A DNA stretch of 64,000 nt from positions 980,210 through 1,044,209 of the forward strand of contig VYZB01000026.1 of the NCBI GenBank assembly GCA_013397455.1, in the 5' to 3' direction. The DNA comes from Crotophaga sulcirostris (lineage: Eukaryota > Chordata > Aves > Cuculiformes > Crotophagidae). Within the stretch, counting starts at the first letter, position 1. Every line of letters starts with the position of its first letter. Of this stretch, positions 25,601-37,643 are shown piece by piece. A program made the translations under genes and the position numbers. The notes under the pieces are model-generated. The model was not told the origin of the DNA, ran no database searches, and saw only the letters and a list, made by a program, of their open reading frames with translations.

Positions 25601-28600
25601 AAATTAATGGATATTAAAATTATTGCAATTTAAGCACTCTTGATAAAAAGTACTGATTTGCTTTTAAAGTTTGGCTGCTTTTTTAAAGGCATAGGCTGGG
25701 TGAAGAAGGAAGATAGAGGGAGGCCTGTTTGAAGAAACAAAGAGATGTTGTGCAACATGCTACTTAAGCAAAAACTAGCACCATGCAGCTTAGCTCCAGT
25801 GTTAAAAGTAGTCATCACACCATTCCCACCACTAACAAAGGAAGAGACAGAGAGGGCTAAATTTACCTGGGAGAAACAAAGATCTCTGGCTTATTTTGGA
25901 GTTCCCACTGAAAATTATTTTATCATAACTGAATCAATTTGACATAACTGAAACAATCTGCGTTCTTTCTTTCACATTGTTGGATCTGTATGAACTGAGA
26001 ATGGCGTTGAATGCAGTCTGAAAACAGAAACCAGGTATGACATCTCAACCATTCCCAAACAAAGAAAGAGGTAAGCATCCTGTTCCTCTCTAGTCCATGG
26101 AGGGAAGATAATCTCCCTGACTACAAGTACCTTCCTCTCTTGGAGCTGATTAAATCAAGACCTTAAACAGTTTTTTAAAGTGTATGTAATTTAGGTGAAA
26201 ATTAGATGCTGAAGTTAAGCAGACAGAATACTACATAGTCAAACTCCATCCACCCTTCCTCCTTTTTTTTCAGCTGGGACAAAGTGCGTGTTATGCATTA
26301 AAAAAGAGCTTCTCTGCAATTGCAATGCCCATTTAGTTTGAAAAGGTCATAAACATAAAGGTCAGGTTGCAAACTCTATATTAAACTGTGCCTCTACATA
26401 AGCCTTCAGGGCTTTTGTTGACATTACCGTGAACTGTGCACGGAGGTCCAAAATCACAAAATACCAGATGGAGATGGATCAGGTCTACATTTTCTAGTAG
26501 CACAGATACAACCTCTTGCATCAGCAGCCCCATTCAGCTTTCCATACATGACAACTAACTTCTGCTAATAACCCATGTCTTTCATTGTGCTTTTCAGCAC
26601 TAGACCTCAATGTTCTCCCAAAAGGAAAGTATCAACATCTTTTTTTTCCACATGATGATATTGAGAAACAAGGAGACAAAGTGGTTTTGATACTGATACT
26701 GACTAAAGGCAGCAAAGATAACCTAAATATGCAGTTTTCTGTCTATAGACTTCTGGGGGTGGGTTTTGTCTTTGCACCTTGTACACAGAGAGTCTGGAAC
26801 AACAGGGTCTTCTGCATGCGTGGGACTGTTGTCTGTTTCTATCGCAGAAATAGGTGCTATTGTTTATACCCAGCTAGTGCTGTTATTTATAGCAATAGGA
26901 ATATTTAATGACAACATTCATATGGCAACAGTATTGAACTGCATGGTCAGGGTCACTGATTTCTCATAAAGTATAAGGAAGCTCAGTCTCCACGACCCTC
27001 TTCTATGATGCAGCATCTTGCAGTATCAGGACCTGCAGCCTATAGGGAAACCATTAGGGTTGTTTGAATAGCAAAAATCTTTTTCTAAGTAATTGTAACT
27101 ATTTTAGCCATAGAGGTCATATTAAATGACAAATTAAAGGCTTAAATTTCATAATCCGCTCCCCATCATGTCTGTTTTGTAGGCTGCTAGATTGCAAGTG
27201 ACTCTAATAATGTAAAAGAATGCAGCAGAAAAGCAGAGGCTTCTCTTAGGTAACATTTTAATAAGAGTCAGTGAACTCTCAAGAAAAGGACCAAGAGGCT
27301 GTGAAAGGCAAAAGAGTCCAGCAAAGGGTTCAAATGGGATAAAGTGTCAATGACATTAATAAAGATGGCTTTCTCTCTGGGAGGAAAGTTACGGTCAGTG
27401 AGGAGGAGAAAGGGAATGTAAACATTAGCTAAAAAATTGCATGTAGCATACTGAAACAACCAAGGGAATGGGAAGAAAACCATAGGAAACATATGCTGCC
27501 CTTCCCGAGGGGCTAGCAGGAACCCTAGAACGTGATAATAGGTTTGGGTTTAATTTTAATGTGGTTGGCACATCAGAAACTGTGCTACAAATTCAAAGAG
27601 GAAGTGTTGTTGCTTCTGTGTTTCATCTGCACAAACTGGTAATAAAAGGAGGATGAAAATGACTCTGACAGACCCTTTCTCTTGTGGTCCTTGTCCTTCC
27701 TGTTGGCTAAACCCGTCCACAAATAGCTATGCTGAAAAAAGAGTCAGGCTCAATCCCTGTAAATAAGGACTGCTGATGCACCCTTTCCACTAAGTCTGTG
27801 GCAAAGGCTTTTTGTTTCTCTAATCTTTCATACAGTATTCGCTTTATAACTGTTCATTTAAATAACACCTCTTTTTGCAGACAGAATGTTTTACATCCAA
27901 AGATATACAAACAGCACATACAAGGATCTGCAAATGTTAAATAGCACAATAACTTTGCAGGGTCACTGTGCTGCTGGAAGTAGACTCATTTTGCAGATGT
28001 TAAATGAATTATTTTAAATGATATAACTGAATCAGCAGTAGAAGTGGAAAAGAAATGCTTAGGAACATTGATTTCTGTTTCTCCACTGCAACCAAGTGAG
28101 ACTGCGCTCCCTGGCTTTTTGACAGCTACATCCTTAGTGGCATTTCCCTGTGATTTTATGACCGTTACTTCTACAGCTTTTCCTCCTCTTTGCTAAGGAT
28201 ATTTCTCCTTCTCTATTTTTATAAGCAAATTTACGTAAGGCAATTTTATGGTTGAAATCTCACATCAAAACACATTTCTCCTTTTCAGCTTGCATTCAAG
28301 ACAAACTTTTGGTGGCTCCATTTGTAACCCATATGTTGATGCATCCCATTCTGTTTCACAGTTAAATGGATGGCACTGGACTGTGAAAAGTTTGAATTAA
28401 TTATTGGTGATAAACTGCAGAAAATCCGTGAACAAAATGATAATAATTGGACACAAATATGGTAAAAGCTGTCATAGAAAGAAACACAGCACATCCATGT
28501 GTCGCATTGCATCCTGTCACAGGCACTTATGAAAGATGTAATATAAATTGTCTCAAAGAACTTGCAAAAATAAAAGGCAGCCTGGATAGTTGTATTTTAC

Positions 28601-29116
28601 CAAATGTGTTTGCACTAAGGGTACCTTCTGTTGAACAGTTCTGCCCACAAGCTGTCTGTAGAATATAGAACATCTCTCGAGCATGCTTGCCACCTTGAAG
28701 CAGGGCAGTCGGAAGCAGAAAAAAAAGAACAGAATGCAGAAAAAAAGGTGAAGAAAGAGAGAAATGAGGGACAGCAAGTCTAAGTACCATAAATACATTT
28801 AGAAATGAGATTAGCAAAGTATGACAATAGAATTTAAATGACAGACAACATTAAGATTGCAGTAAATAACATAGTATGAAAAAAACCAAATCAGCCATAC
28901 AGCGCTTTTTTAAGCTTAGCTAAGGAGTCATAACAAAAGCAGGAACATTATTATTATTGTTATCGCTCTATTAAAATGGCATTTTCATTTCAGCATTACG
29001 ATAAAGGGTTTAATTTGGGGGGGGGACAGTTCAGTTAGTTTTCTTGCTTTCAAAACCACACATCTATATGCTTTGCTTCCGAAGCTTCCTCCTCATACCA
29101 CTGGCTCCCAACTTAC
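19669..29116 (-). other. FAT3: FAT3 intron, 9,448 nt
   Basis: This is a long AT-rich intron with phase-1 ends. A purine-rich A/G run sits near 20370-20400 and a possible second MIR-like remnant lies near 27950-28060. The several open readings of 60-107 codons are on both strands and carry no recognisable domain. Confidence 0.85.
27950..28060 (+). mobile_element. Possible second MIR-like SINE remnant
   Basis: A weaker match to the same pattern contains CAATAACTTTGCAGGGTCAC, ACTCATTTTGCAGATGTTAA and AATCAGCAGTAGAAGTGG. These resemble the MIR segment around 'CATTTTACAGATGAGGAAAC' and the following 'AGTGGCAGAGC'. It is too diverged for a firm call without alignment. Confidence 0.3.
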
Positions 29117-29327
29117 CAACAATATCAAACCAGAGAGGAATGTTAGATGGCTGCACAGAGACCACCCCAACAATTTCTGTCACTTTATCGCTTTCCATGA
29201 CAGTGAAGTTGTAAAAGGGTTCATCGAAAGTCAGGGGCACAGGCGAGGGCGCAGGCTTTTTTATCCACTCAATATGGAGGCGTGCAGTTGAAGATTTTTG
29301 GGGCCGGCCATTGTCCACTGCTTTTAT
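29117..29327 (-). CDS. FAT3: FAT3 internal exon, 211 nt, cadherin linker and repeat start
   Basis: This is a phase 0-1 exon starting [14 protein letters not shown] and ending PLWFDIV plus one base of a Gly codon. The acceptor is ACCTGCCAG before 29327, with a pyrimidine-rich tract further out. The donor is GTTG|GTAAGT after 29117. The first part completes a repeat whose linker reads [17 protein letters not shown], so it has no DxNDN calcium motif and several prolines. The second part, [15 protein letters not shown] onward, opens the next repeat and has an NFT sequon. Exon length and phase are the same as those of the exon at 8149-8359. Confidence 0.95.
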
Positions 29328-31299
29328 CTGGCAGGTACAAAGAATACAGGACTCAGACTGAGCATCATAATTTGGCAGTTCAGACCTCAAATCTTTTGCA
29401 TGATGATGCCTGCTTGGAAAATGGCCTTTGTAATCCTCTATGTAAAATCCTCTATATAAAAAGAGGCATACAAGCATTTCTTCCTCAATCCTGAATTTTT
29501 TTCCATTACACTTTGACTTTTCACTGAAAAGACTGAATTTAAATTGAAATTTTTGTTTTAGAAATGTTGGTGAGGGGTTTCCTGGAGTGGCAACTCAAGC
29601 GTTCCCCACACAGTTCCTCCTCTCCAGACCCAGCTTCCCTCTCCAATTTAGCCTTCTTCAGTTCCCTCTGGCAGTGAAACTGGGAGCTTTATAATGACCC
29701 TGTGGGGTGTCACACATATGCTAGACATGCTCACTCAGACCATGTTTGATTGCTTTTAAATAGCATTTGTATTGCAGCTAAGATTATTATTCCTTACATT
29801 GCCTCCTTCAGGATCTTTAATTGAGTTAAATAAGTTTCAGATCATTTCCCCCATTCCCAAAAACAAATATAATTTAAAATTTTGCCATATCTATTTTCCT
29901 TGCTTCTTCCTCTCAGTCATGTTCATTAAGAGTTGCCCAGCTTGGTACTAACTCTTTTTATTATAATGTCCTCTAGAGGGATGGATAGACTTGATAGTTG
30001 CCTGGCATGCTTTATGGTTTTAGCACAGCAAAGACAAGATGAGCAGCAACAAACACTGGGCTTGAGGAAAGGGAAAATGTAGGTTACAAAATGAGTGCTT
30101 TGGTGAATAACATCAATGTCAATAAAACAGTTTTTCTTTTAAAACTAAAGGAAATATTTCTGGCTATATAGGATCACTGGTGTAAATGTGTTGTTACTAC
30201 GCCTGTTAAAAATGGCAAATATTTCTCTGGAATATCAAATCCTATTTTATTCTCTGGAAATGTGTTAAGTGGGTTTGGTGCTAACACTCACTCTCCTGTT
30301 CCATTACAGCTGGGTAGACCCTACGTGAAAAGAGGTTGAGGGTGTGATGAGCAGTTCCAAGGTAGAAAACCTTCAGCTGCTGCATTACAATAATGGTCAG
30401 ATGCCAGATGTGACTTCCAGCCCCTGCACAGTGAAAGGCACTCACTGACCCAAAGGGTGTTCTACTCTGATTACTACGTATTCCTCAATATTTTGATATT
30501 TATTCATTTTCCTGTCACAGTTTCCAACCCTATGAAGGTATCCCAAGAGACACGTTACTATAAGTGACACTGCTTCCTTTACCCTGGGCCAGACTGTGGA
30601 CCTCTGACACTTTCCTATGACCCCCTACATTTTTGGTGAGCTCCTTAACTACAACGTGTTGGCTTATTGCTGTAGATGAAGAGTGCACATTCAAGCCCTG
30701 TATTGCTTCATATTAACAAGACTATCTTGTAATCTTTCTTCCTTTGACCTTGTCTATATGGTTTGAGTTCTGCAGAATTACTTTGACTGAGATTTCTTTT
30801 AATTGAAATTGCTGCCATACTTAAAACTCTTCAATGTGGTGAGAAGGGTACTATAACGTGGAGTACACAGTACTCCTCTACCCTGAAGCCACATAACTTG
30901 CACTGTATAAGGACCTTTCCTTGAGCCAAAGCAATTGTGTCCACACAAAAGGTGAATAACCATTTGTAGCTGCATATGCCCAGTTCAACACGATACAACT
31001 TTTTGAGCAGAAAAGCCCTTGGTCTTAATTTCTGAGTATTCAAGGGAAAGACTTACACCAACAACTTGCAAGTTGACTGAACAGTCTGAGAAAAGCTCAG
31101 TATGTGCAACATGATGAATTCTCAGACTCTTTTTTTTTCAGCAGTAGTTACATGTGAATATTAGGTTTCTTAATACATTCAGATCTTACATATAGGTCAT
31201 ACCTTAAACACAGTCATATATCACTCTAAACAAGAGGGTCTGTTTCTAAAAAAAAGTGAGTCAAATCATGGGTTTGTATGTTGATGAAAGAGCACTTAC
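29328..31299 (-). other. FAT3: FAT3 intron, 1,972 nt
   Basis: This is a phase-0 intron between the 315-nt and 211-nt exons, with GTAAGT donor and CCTGCCAG acceptor. I see no repeats or additional coding sequence in it. Confidence 0.85.
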
Positions 31300-31614
31300 T
31301 GTTAAGATGTCGTAACTCCCCGCTGTAAACTGCTTTCTGGAAGAAACCATCCCTGTTTTGGGATCAATAAAAAATTTCCCATCATCATTTCCATCCACAA
31401 TGCTGTACGAGATTTCTGCATTAGGGCCTTCATCTTTATCAAAAGCAAAAGCTCTGTAGATTGGCTCCCCTCTTTTCTTACGGTCCCTCTCTGGCAGCTT
31501 GATCTGATAGACTTTCTCCGGAAACTGAGGTTTGTTATCATTCTCATCCAGAACCTTGACCACCACCCAAACAGAGGACTGCTTGGGAGATGTGCCCCCA
31601 TCTGAGACGGTTAC
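31300..31614 (-). CDS. FAT3: FAT3 internal exon, 315 nt, one cadherin repeat; first exon visible
   Basis: This is the most 5' exon found here: 105 codons, phase 0-0, starting [14 protein letters not shown] and ending TAGSYDILT. The acceptor is TTTTTCAG before 31614 and the donor is ACA|GTAAGT after 31300. It contains [11 protein letters not shown], a full DxNDN linker, followed by a repeat with the basic stretch [11 protein letters not shown]. That repeat also has the [11 protein letters not shown] calcium loop and [15 protein letters not shown]. Its length is exactly one cadherin repeat period. The exon upstream should encode the N-terminal repeats and is not in the remaining 32 kb as far as I can read. 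Confidence 0.96.
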
Positions 31615-33012
31615 CTGAAAAACAATAGCAGTAGAGGCGTTATTGTGAATAGGTACTGGTGGACTTAAAAAGTCAGAAAATAAATATAAAACAAAAGGAA
31701 ACACCCCTCCCTATCCAAACCTAATCTGCAGTTTACAAAGTCTTCTGTGTACACAAGACGTGCTCACTATAAACATGCTCAGTGCCTAACTCAGATATGT
31801 CCGCAATGGTAAATAAAGGAATCAGGAAGATCTTCTACTTTTGAGATGAACTTGGAAGGGGGAACATGTAGAATAGGAACCTGTTTGTCAAAATACAAAA
31901 TCTCTTTATCTCAGATTCTGCAAGTTTATCTTGGAAGAGAGAACTGGAATTAACCCAGTAAACTGAATTTCTGCTTTTTCTGCAAACTTATTTTGAAGTT
32001 TCTTCAGCCACACAACGGAGCTGAAAGATGCATTTCTTCTTAAATCCTAAAATAATCTCTGTCATTTTTTTTCGATTAATTATTTGGAATTTCTCAAATA
32101 ACAAAAGGATTTCTGTCAGTTCTTTTCATTCATTACCTGAGATGTGACAGCTCATTATTTCCAAATCGGCTTTATATGATTGTAAGGGGCACAAAGAGTG
32201 AAAAATTTCTGCTGCATTGTCTAAAGAGCAAACTGTGCTGGCAGAAACACGTAAGAAATAAAATATTAGAGACAAAAGTCAATTAGTAATTCAGCTGCAA
32301 CTTAAAGAGAATTACTAATGATTTTCAGTCTGAAATACTGTGAAAATGAAATGATCCAAGATCAACAATTACTCAAGAGATTTAATAATATGCCTTCAAA
32401 ATGCAATCAATATGTTTCAAACTTCTCCCTCAATATTTCAATTGCGTTTTTAAAAGAGAGGGAAATAAGGCAGAAAGTTATTTCTGCTTGAGCAAAAGAA
32501 GTTCAAATTTCACTTTCAGCTACATATGCTAACATGCCAATTCCCACAGCAGTGATTTTTGATGATAGTGCCTTTCTGTGCTTGTTCTGATCACTGTACA
32601 TTGACTGCTTTGCTGGTTAACTCCTCAATGCTTTATTTTTCCTTAATGTTTCTGTGTCCCCTTGCAAATCATACAGTCCTGACATACCGTTCTTAGGCAA
32701 AGCAAAATTTTCTGGCAATAATGTCCCTTGACATTGTCTCCTGCTTGCAACAAGAAGTGTAAACTTAGGATAACCCTGATCTAGTGCTGAGTTCAGCAGA
32801 AAAACTATAACACGAGACAGGTAAAGATCTTTTCTATTTCCTGTATTTAACTATACCTTTAAAAACTGGCAGTGGAGGGGAGGAGACTGACAGCCTTAGG
32901 GACTGAAACACTTTATTTACAGAAAAATAAACGGTATGGCAATATATAGTGGAAGTGTAAAATCCTCCAAATCAGCTCATAACTCATTTGGAGAGTGGAG
33001 CCTGTCCTCCCT

Positions 33013-33166
33013 CGGGCCTCTCGGTCTCCTAAGGCTGTCACCGGGTTGGCAGTTAGCACCGGTTGGGATCGCCGCCCCGTGGGAGCGCTGACTGCTGAGC
33101 GCCCGGCGGGGACCATCCTGCAAAGCCACCAACGCACCATCTGTCCGTCACCAGCGAGGGGCTGCG
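33013..33166. promoter_or_regulatory. CpG-rich patch, possible intronic promoter or enhancer
   Basis: About 15 CpG dinucleotides fall in roughly 155 bp of GC-rich sequence, including CGCCGCCCCG and GCGCCCGGCGGGG. The surrounding introns are AT-rich and nearly CpG-free. The patch is about 1.4 kb upstream, in the FAT3 sense, of the exon at 31300-31614. It is shorter than the usual CpG-island threshold. Long opposite-strand open readings overlap it (32913-33413 minus, 32995-33420 plus), but their translations show no recognisable domain, and GC-rich DNA produces such readings by chance. Promoter activity is inferred only from composition. Confidence 0.35.
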
Positions 33167-36100
33167 GTGAGAGGACCTGCAGCTCATTACCCATGTACTC
33201 AGCCATCCCATTCACACTTGCTACACTTTCCAAAGTGGCATTTATAATGCTGAAAGGCTGCACACATGGTTGTGAATCTGTCTTTCCACCCGGTGAGAGT
33301 AATACCACCAAAGACCTCAGCTTCTCCACTCCACTGCTCTGGGAGAAGTTCAGAGCTCCTGCAGCAAACAAAAAGCAAATTCTGCCAATTTTCCTATTAC
33401 AGACTTTCAGCAATAAGTAAACTTTTGTCTCACTTAGAGGTTTCTCCCTTGTATTTCTGTTCTACTTCAGTGCAACTGGCCAAGCTCTCGGCAAGAGTAC
33501 AGGATTACAAAGAAAAACCTTTTTCAGGATTTCTGCTGACTCCACAGACAAAATAATCAATTATACCAGCTGGTACAGGCTATGATGTACAGAAACAGAC
33601 ACGCTTACTTAAATGCTGGTCAAAAATACCAAGACATTTTTTTTATGGGGTAATATTCTTAATGCATAGAAAATACTAGCACAAGTCAAGAAACTGTTGT
33701 TTTCTGAACAGAACAATGCTCAGCCTTAAAAGAAAAAGACATTTCCTTAAGTTGCCAGCAGTGATCTACTGAAAAAATAAAAGCATGGAGGCTGGAAGGG
33801 GAGGGAGGAGGAAAAGTTTACAAATAAAAATAATAATAAAATCTCTGAAAAACAAAATGGTATAAACAATCAAGCAAACACGATGAAAGAACTACTTAAA
33901 TCAAGAGACTGATCAAGTAGCAAAGCCATCTTCCTGTCTTACCAATACAGTCTCACAGTTTGTTAGGTTACTGCTGACATTCTGACTAACATGGTGCTGT
34001 GTCAGTCAATACATGCATGTATTTGTTTGTTTTTGTAAGCTCAAACTTGTGGGAAATCCATTCCATGACAGAAGAGTTGAACTGAAAATATTTGCTGACA
34101 GCTAATTGAAAATAGCTATGGCTATAACACAAAACGTCAGCTAATTAACAGAAATTAACATAGAAGGCTTAAAGTTAGTCAATTCTATTCTGTCTAAAAC
34201 TTTATGTCCCTGGAGAGGAAAATGTTATGTATCAGCTAAGCCTTTTTCTCTGGGTGACACTCAAAACTTTTCAAAATGACAGGCTCCAGCTCCACTCAAA
34301 AAGATCCGAGTGCCAGACATGGGAGCTGAAGTGTGAGTTAAAGCTCTCTCTTTGCAAGCATGTAAATTAATTAATTAAGCTGCCCTCACACCAGTGATGC
34401 GATTATTTCCCTACTGTAAATCTACACCCTGGCTGACCGCTCTTTCCTCCCCTGTCAGCCCAACCCCAGCCTGGGCTTTACAGGTTTCAGCTATAAACAG
34501 GATAAAAGAGCTGCAGAAATACCCCCTCCCCCTATAGAAAAAAACCCCACTACAATATATTAAAATATAATAACAAACTGCTGCCAGTTCAAAATTGTTC
34601 CCAGACAAAAATGGGGAGGACCAGAGAGATCGTTCAGCATGCTGCTCTGCAAGTACCATTTCCATCAGGACGCTTAGGGGCCCCTCTAACAAATGCAATT
34701 TTGATTCAAACATTACCAAAATTCTCAGCAAAATCATTAAACAGCTGGAAATTACAGTGAAAAGTAACCGGGGAGGAGAGGGAGGTTGGGATATTTGTAG
34801 GACAAAGCTACAAAAGCTAATTCACAGATGTAATCTCTGGAAATTTGAAAAGGCAGATATGCGAAGTGCAGGAGAGCTTGACAGGAGAGAAGACATAATT
34901 CAGGACCAGTGAGGTTCTTTTGTTTGGAAACCTTCAGATGGCACGGTGGAGGAAAAACAGAGAAGAAAGGTGATACAGATGAATGACAAAGAAGACAATC
35001 TCAATATATGTTTGTAAAGACTTGGCATCAAAAACTCAACAAGAGGTGAATCTCATAGTAATCAAGATGGTAAAATTCTGATGAGAACCAGAATTAAAAC
35101 TTTCTCAGAGGAGATAAGGAATGGCTGATTGGTTACTGTGTACTTTTCTAAATGCTGACCACCTTCTCCAATCTTCCTGCTGAGTTTGGTAACCAGACAC
35201 CAATGGGTGCAGACATGCTGCTTCTTGCCCACGTGCAATCTGAGATGGAGCCATCCAGTTACTATCCCTTCCGACCTTCAGATTAGATACTGCTGCTAAT
35301 GCTGTGTCAACACAGCCTAAACAGAGGACATGACCTACCAAACCTGGGATATGTTCATGAAAGCAGCTGTTTTGACTTTTTGACTTCCCATACAAAGCGA
35401 TGGTCCATTCACCAAGGGTGAAATATCTTAAAAGGAATGTGATGACGTTTTATGTGGTCTGATGGCATCAGACAGCAAGAATAATATGAATTTTTTATAC
35501 CAAATTCATTGTAAACTCCTAAGCATCACTGCTGTTTTCACACTACCTACAGACAGTTCCTTTACAGTTTTCTTCATAAAATAAACACTTTTTTTCAGTT
35601 ATCTCCATTTGTCCATTGACTTTCCTGAAACATGTCAGCCTATACACATATCGGTATCGTTTACCTGGAAATCTCTTTTTAGGAGCAGCAACATTCACAC
35701 ACTCCTTACAATGTTTCATTCAGCTGGATGGATCAGGACATGATCTCTTGAAATTCCCTCTACTTACATTAGATATGCATTTTTTGAAGAAAAACACACA
35801 AAAATATCTCCTTCTACAGCATATGACAAATTCACTATAATAACAAAACTTTCAAAATCCAAGTAAGGCAATTTCTGTTTCTTCTGCAGAATCCACTTCA
35901 CTAGGTTTGGTTGACAAACTTTAACATTAACTTTCCTGCAAGACTGATTGATATTCTTTAATATTGATGTTCATGTTCAAGCCCACAGGTCAACAATGAA
36001 AAGATTTTCATAGCAGTGTACCTTCTCAGTGAAAACCAAGGTCAACACCAGCTGTTAATGTGCAACAGCTGGAATGGCAGATATGAAAACTTCTTCTTTT

Positions 36101-37624
36101 TATGGCCATGGAGAAGGCATGGAGGGCACATCTACTGCAAAGGTACTGGCTAAAACACAGTGTCAGTCTAGCAGATCTCAGTGCTGGTGAAAAAAATGCC
36201 TTTAGAAAGTCACTCCTCCTATGAATTGGACTGTGACACTGAAATGAAGGATTAGCTCTTTAATTTCTTCAGAATACAAATGCAACTGTGAGGACCACCC
36301 TCCTGAATTAAAAGTACAATACTGAGTCTCATTAACAAAAGCTCATGACTTCCAAGAAAATTGTTAACTCAGCTGGAGAGAGTGGCTAGCAGGGATCTTA
36401 CTTTAACAAGTATAACAAGACAATCAGCAGGTGTTTAATGTGAGTTATCAAGCCTTGAGAAGAACAAGAATCTTCTTCCATAGCATTCCTTGGCAGGACG
36501 AAGTACTCAGCCTACCCGATTTTTAAGTGAAGAGGAACTGCCACATTACTGTCATTAGCATTGCAAAATGCTGAAGATGTCATATTTGCTTGTTTATTTT
36601 CATTCCTGTGATACTGCTTAATGCAAAAATAGTGAGCTGAGATGCCTGTGTCTCATCTGAGGACTGTTCATAATGAAGGTTTCAGGTAAAAGTCTCTCCC
36701 TTCCCCCAGCCAGAAATGCCAATTTTGCTGCAGAAAACTTTAAAAAAGAGAATCCAGTTGAGTTACTGGAGACAGAAAAATGATCAAAGGAAGCCTGAGA
36801 TCTGAGGCATACCCCTGCTGTTAGCAACTAATGGGTTTGTTTCTTCTGCCAATGTGCAAACTAGCTGCAATACCTATTGTAAGAGTCTCTGGAATTCAGC
36901 CCAAGTAAGAGAAATAAAAGATTATAGAGGAGAGCTCATTGAGGGATGAATAGAACTTTTAAGTCAAATACACTGAATTACTATCTCTGCCTGCTTCAGA
37001 GAGAGACTGAAGTCATGGCTAAATTCTTACAAGGAAATATTTTTCTGAAATGCATTATATTACTGAAGTACATGTTGGATTATTGCTACAAAGTAGAGGT
37101 AGCATAACTCAAAGATAGACAGAAGAGAAAAAAAGCTACATATATATTTTTTTTTTCCAGTTCAACACAAATACTGAGTAAGCTGTAGTCAACTACATGC
37201 ATACTCTTTCTAATCTTTTATTTGGCAGCTGTGGAAAAGAAATGGGCAGCTGCTTATTTCACTTATACTAATAGAATGTAGTGCTGTCCCAAAAGACAAA
37301 TTACTTAAACACTTCTTGTAGGAAAGAGTGCCAATCATATCAATTTTATCCATCTTTCCTTATTTCCTTTGAAATGTGCTAATGTGGGAACTCTTGTTTT
37401 CAATCATAAAAAAATTAATATATTCACTCTGGCCAGCTATTAGAAATAAATAATTTAGAGTACATTTTAAATACAGATTATTACTGACACAAACACTCTA
37501 GGTGGCTGATTAGTCAATGGCTTCCAGCCACATTCAAGATAGAAAACAATGGATAATGGTCTGTTATATCATTTGAGAATTAATGATGAAATCAGGTAAT
37601 TTCAATGTTGTATTGCCAAAAGAC

Positions 37625-37643
37625 AGGAAGGAAGGAAGGAAGG
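37625..37643. repeat. (GGAA)n microsatellite
   Basis: This is four to five GGAA units in the giant intron. GGAA is also the core of ETS-family binding sites, but there is no evidence here of function. Confidence 0.85.

Noticed and set aside
28969..29477. Extension of the FAT3 reading upstream of 29327 ([10 protein letters not shown]...) as an alternative start
   Set aside because: A clean CCTGCCAG acceptor lies at the point where cadherin-like sequence begins, and the upstream residues do not resemble any cadherin or signal peptide context. The phase fits splicing from 31300.
31261..31704. Hydrophobic run [14 protein letters not shown] upstream of the 315-nt exon as a signal peptide
   Set aside because: It lies across the acceptor TTTTTCAG and its pyrimidine tract. 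The apparent hydrophobicity is the T-rich splice acceptor read as codons.
32913..33420. Overlapping open readings of 166 codons (minus) and 141 codons (plus)
   Set aside because: They mirror each other over the GC-rich CpG patch, where stop codons are scarce on both strands. Neither translation has a recognisable domain, and the minus one shows no splice-compatible link to the FAT3 frame.
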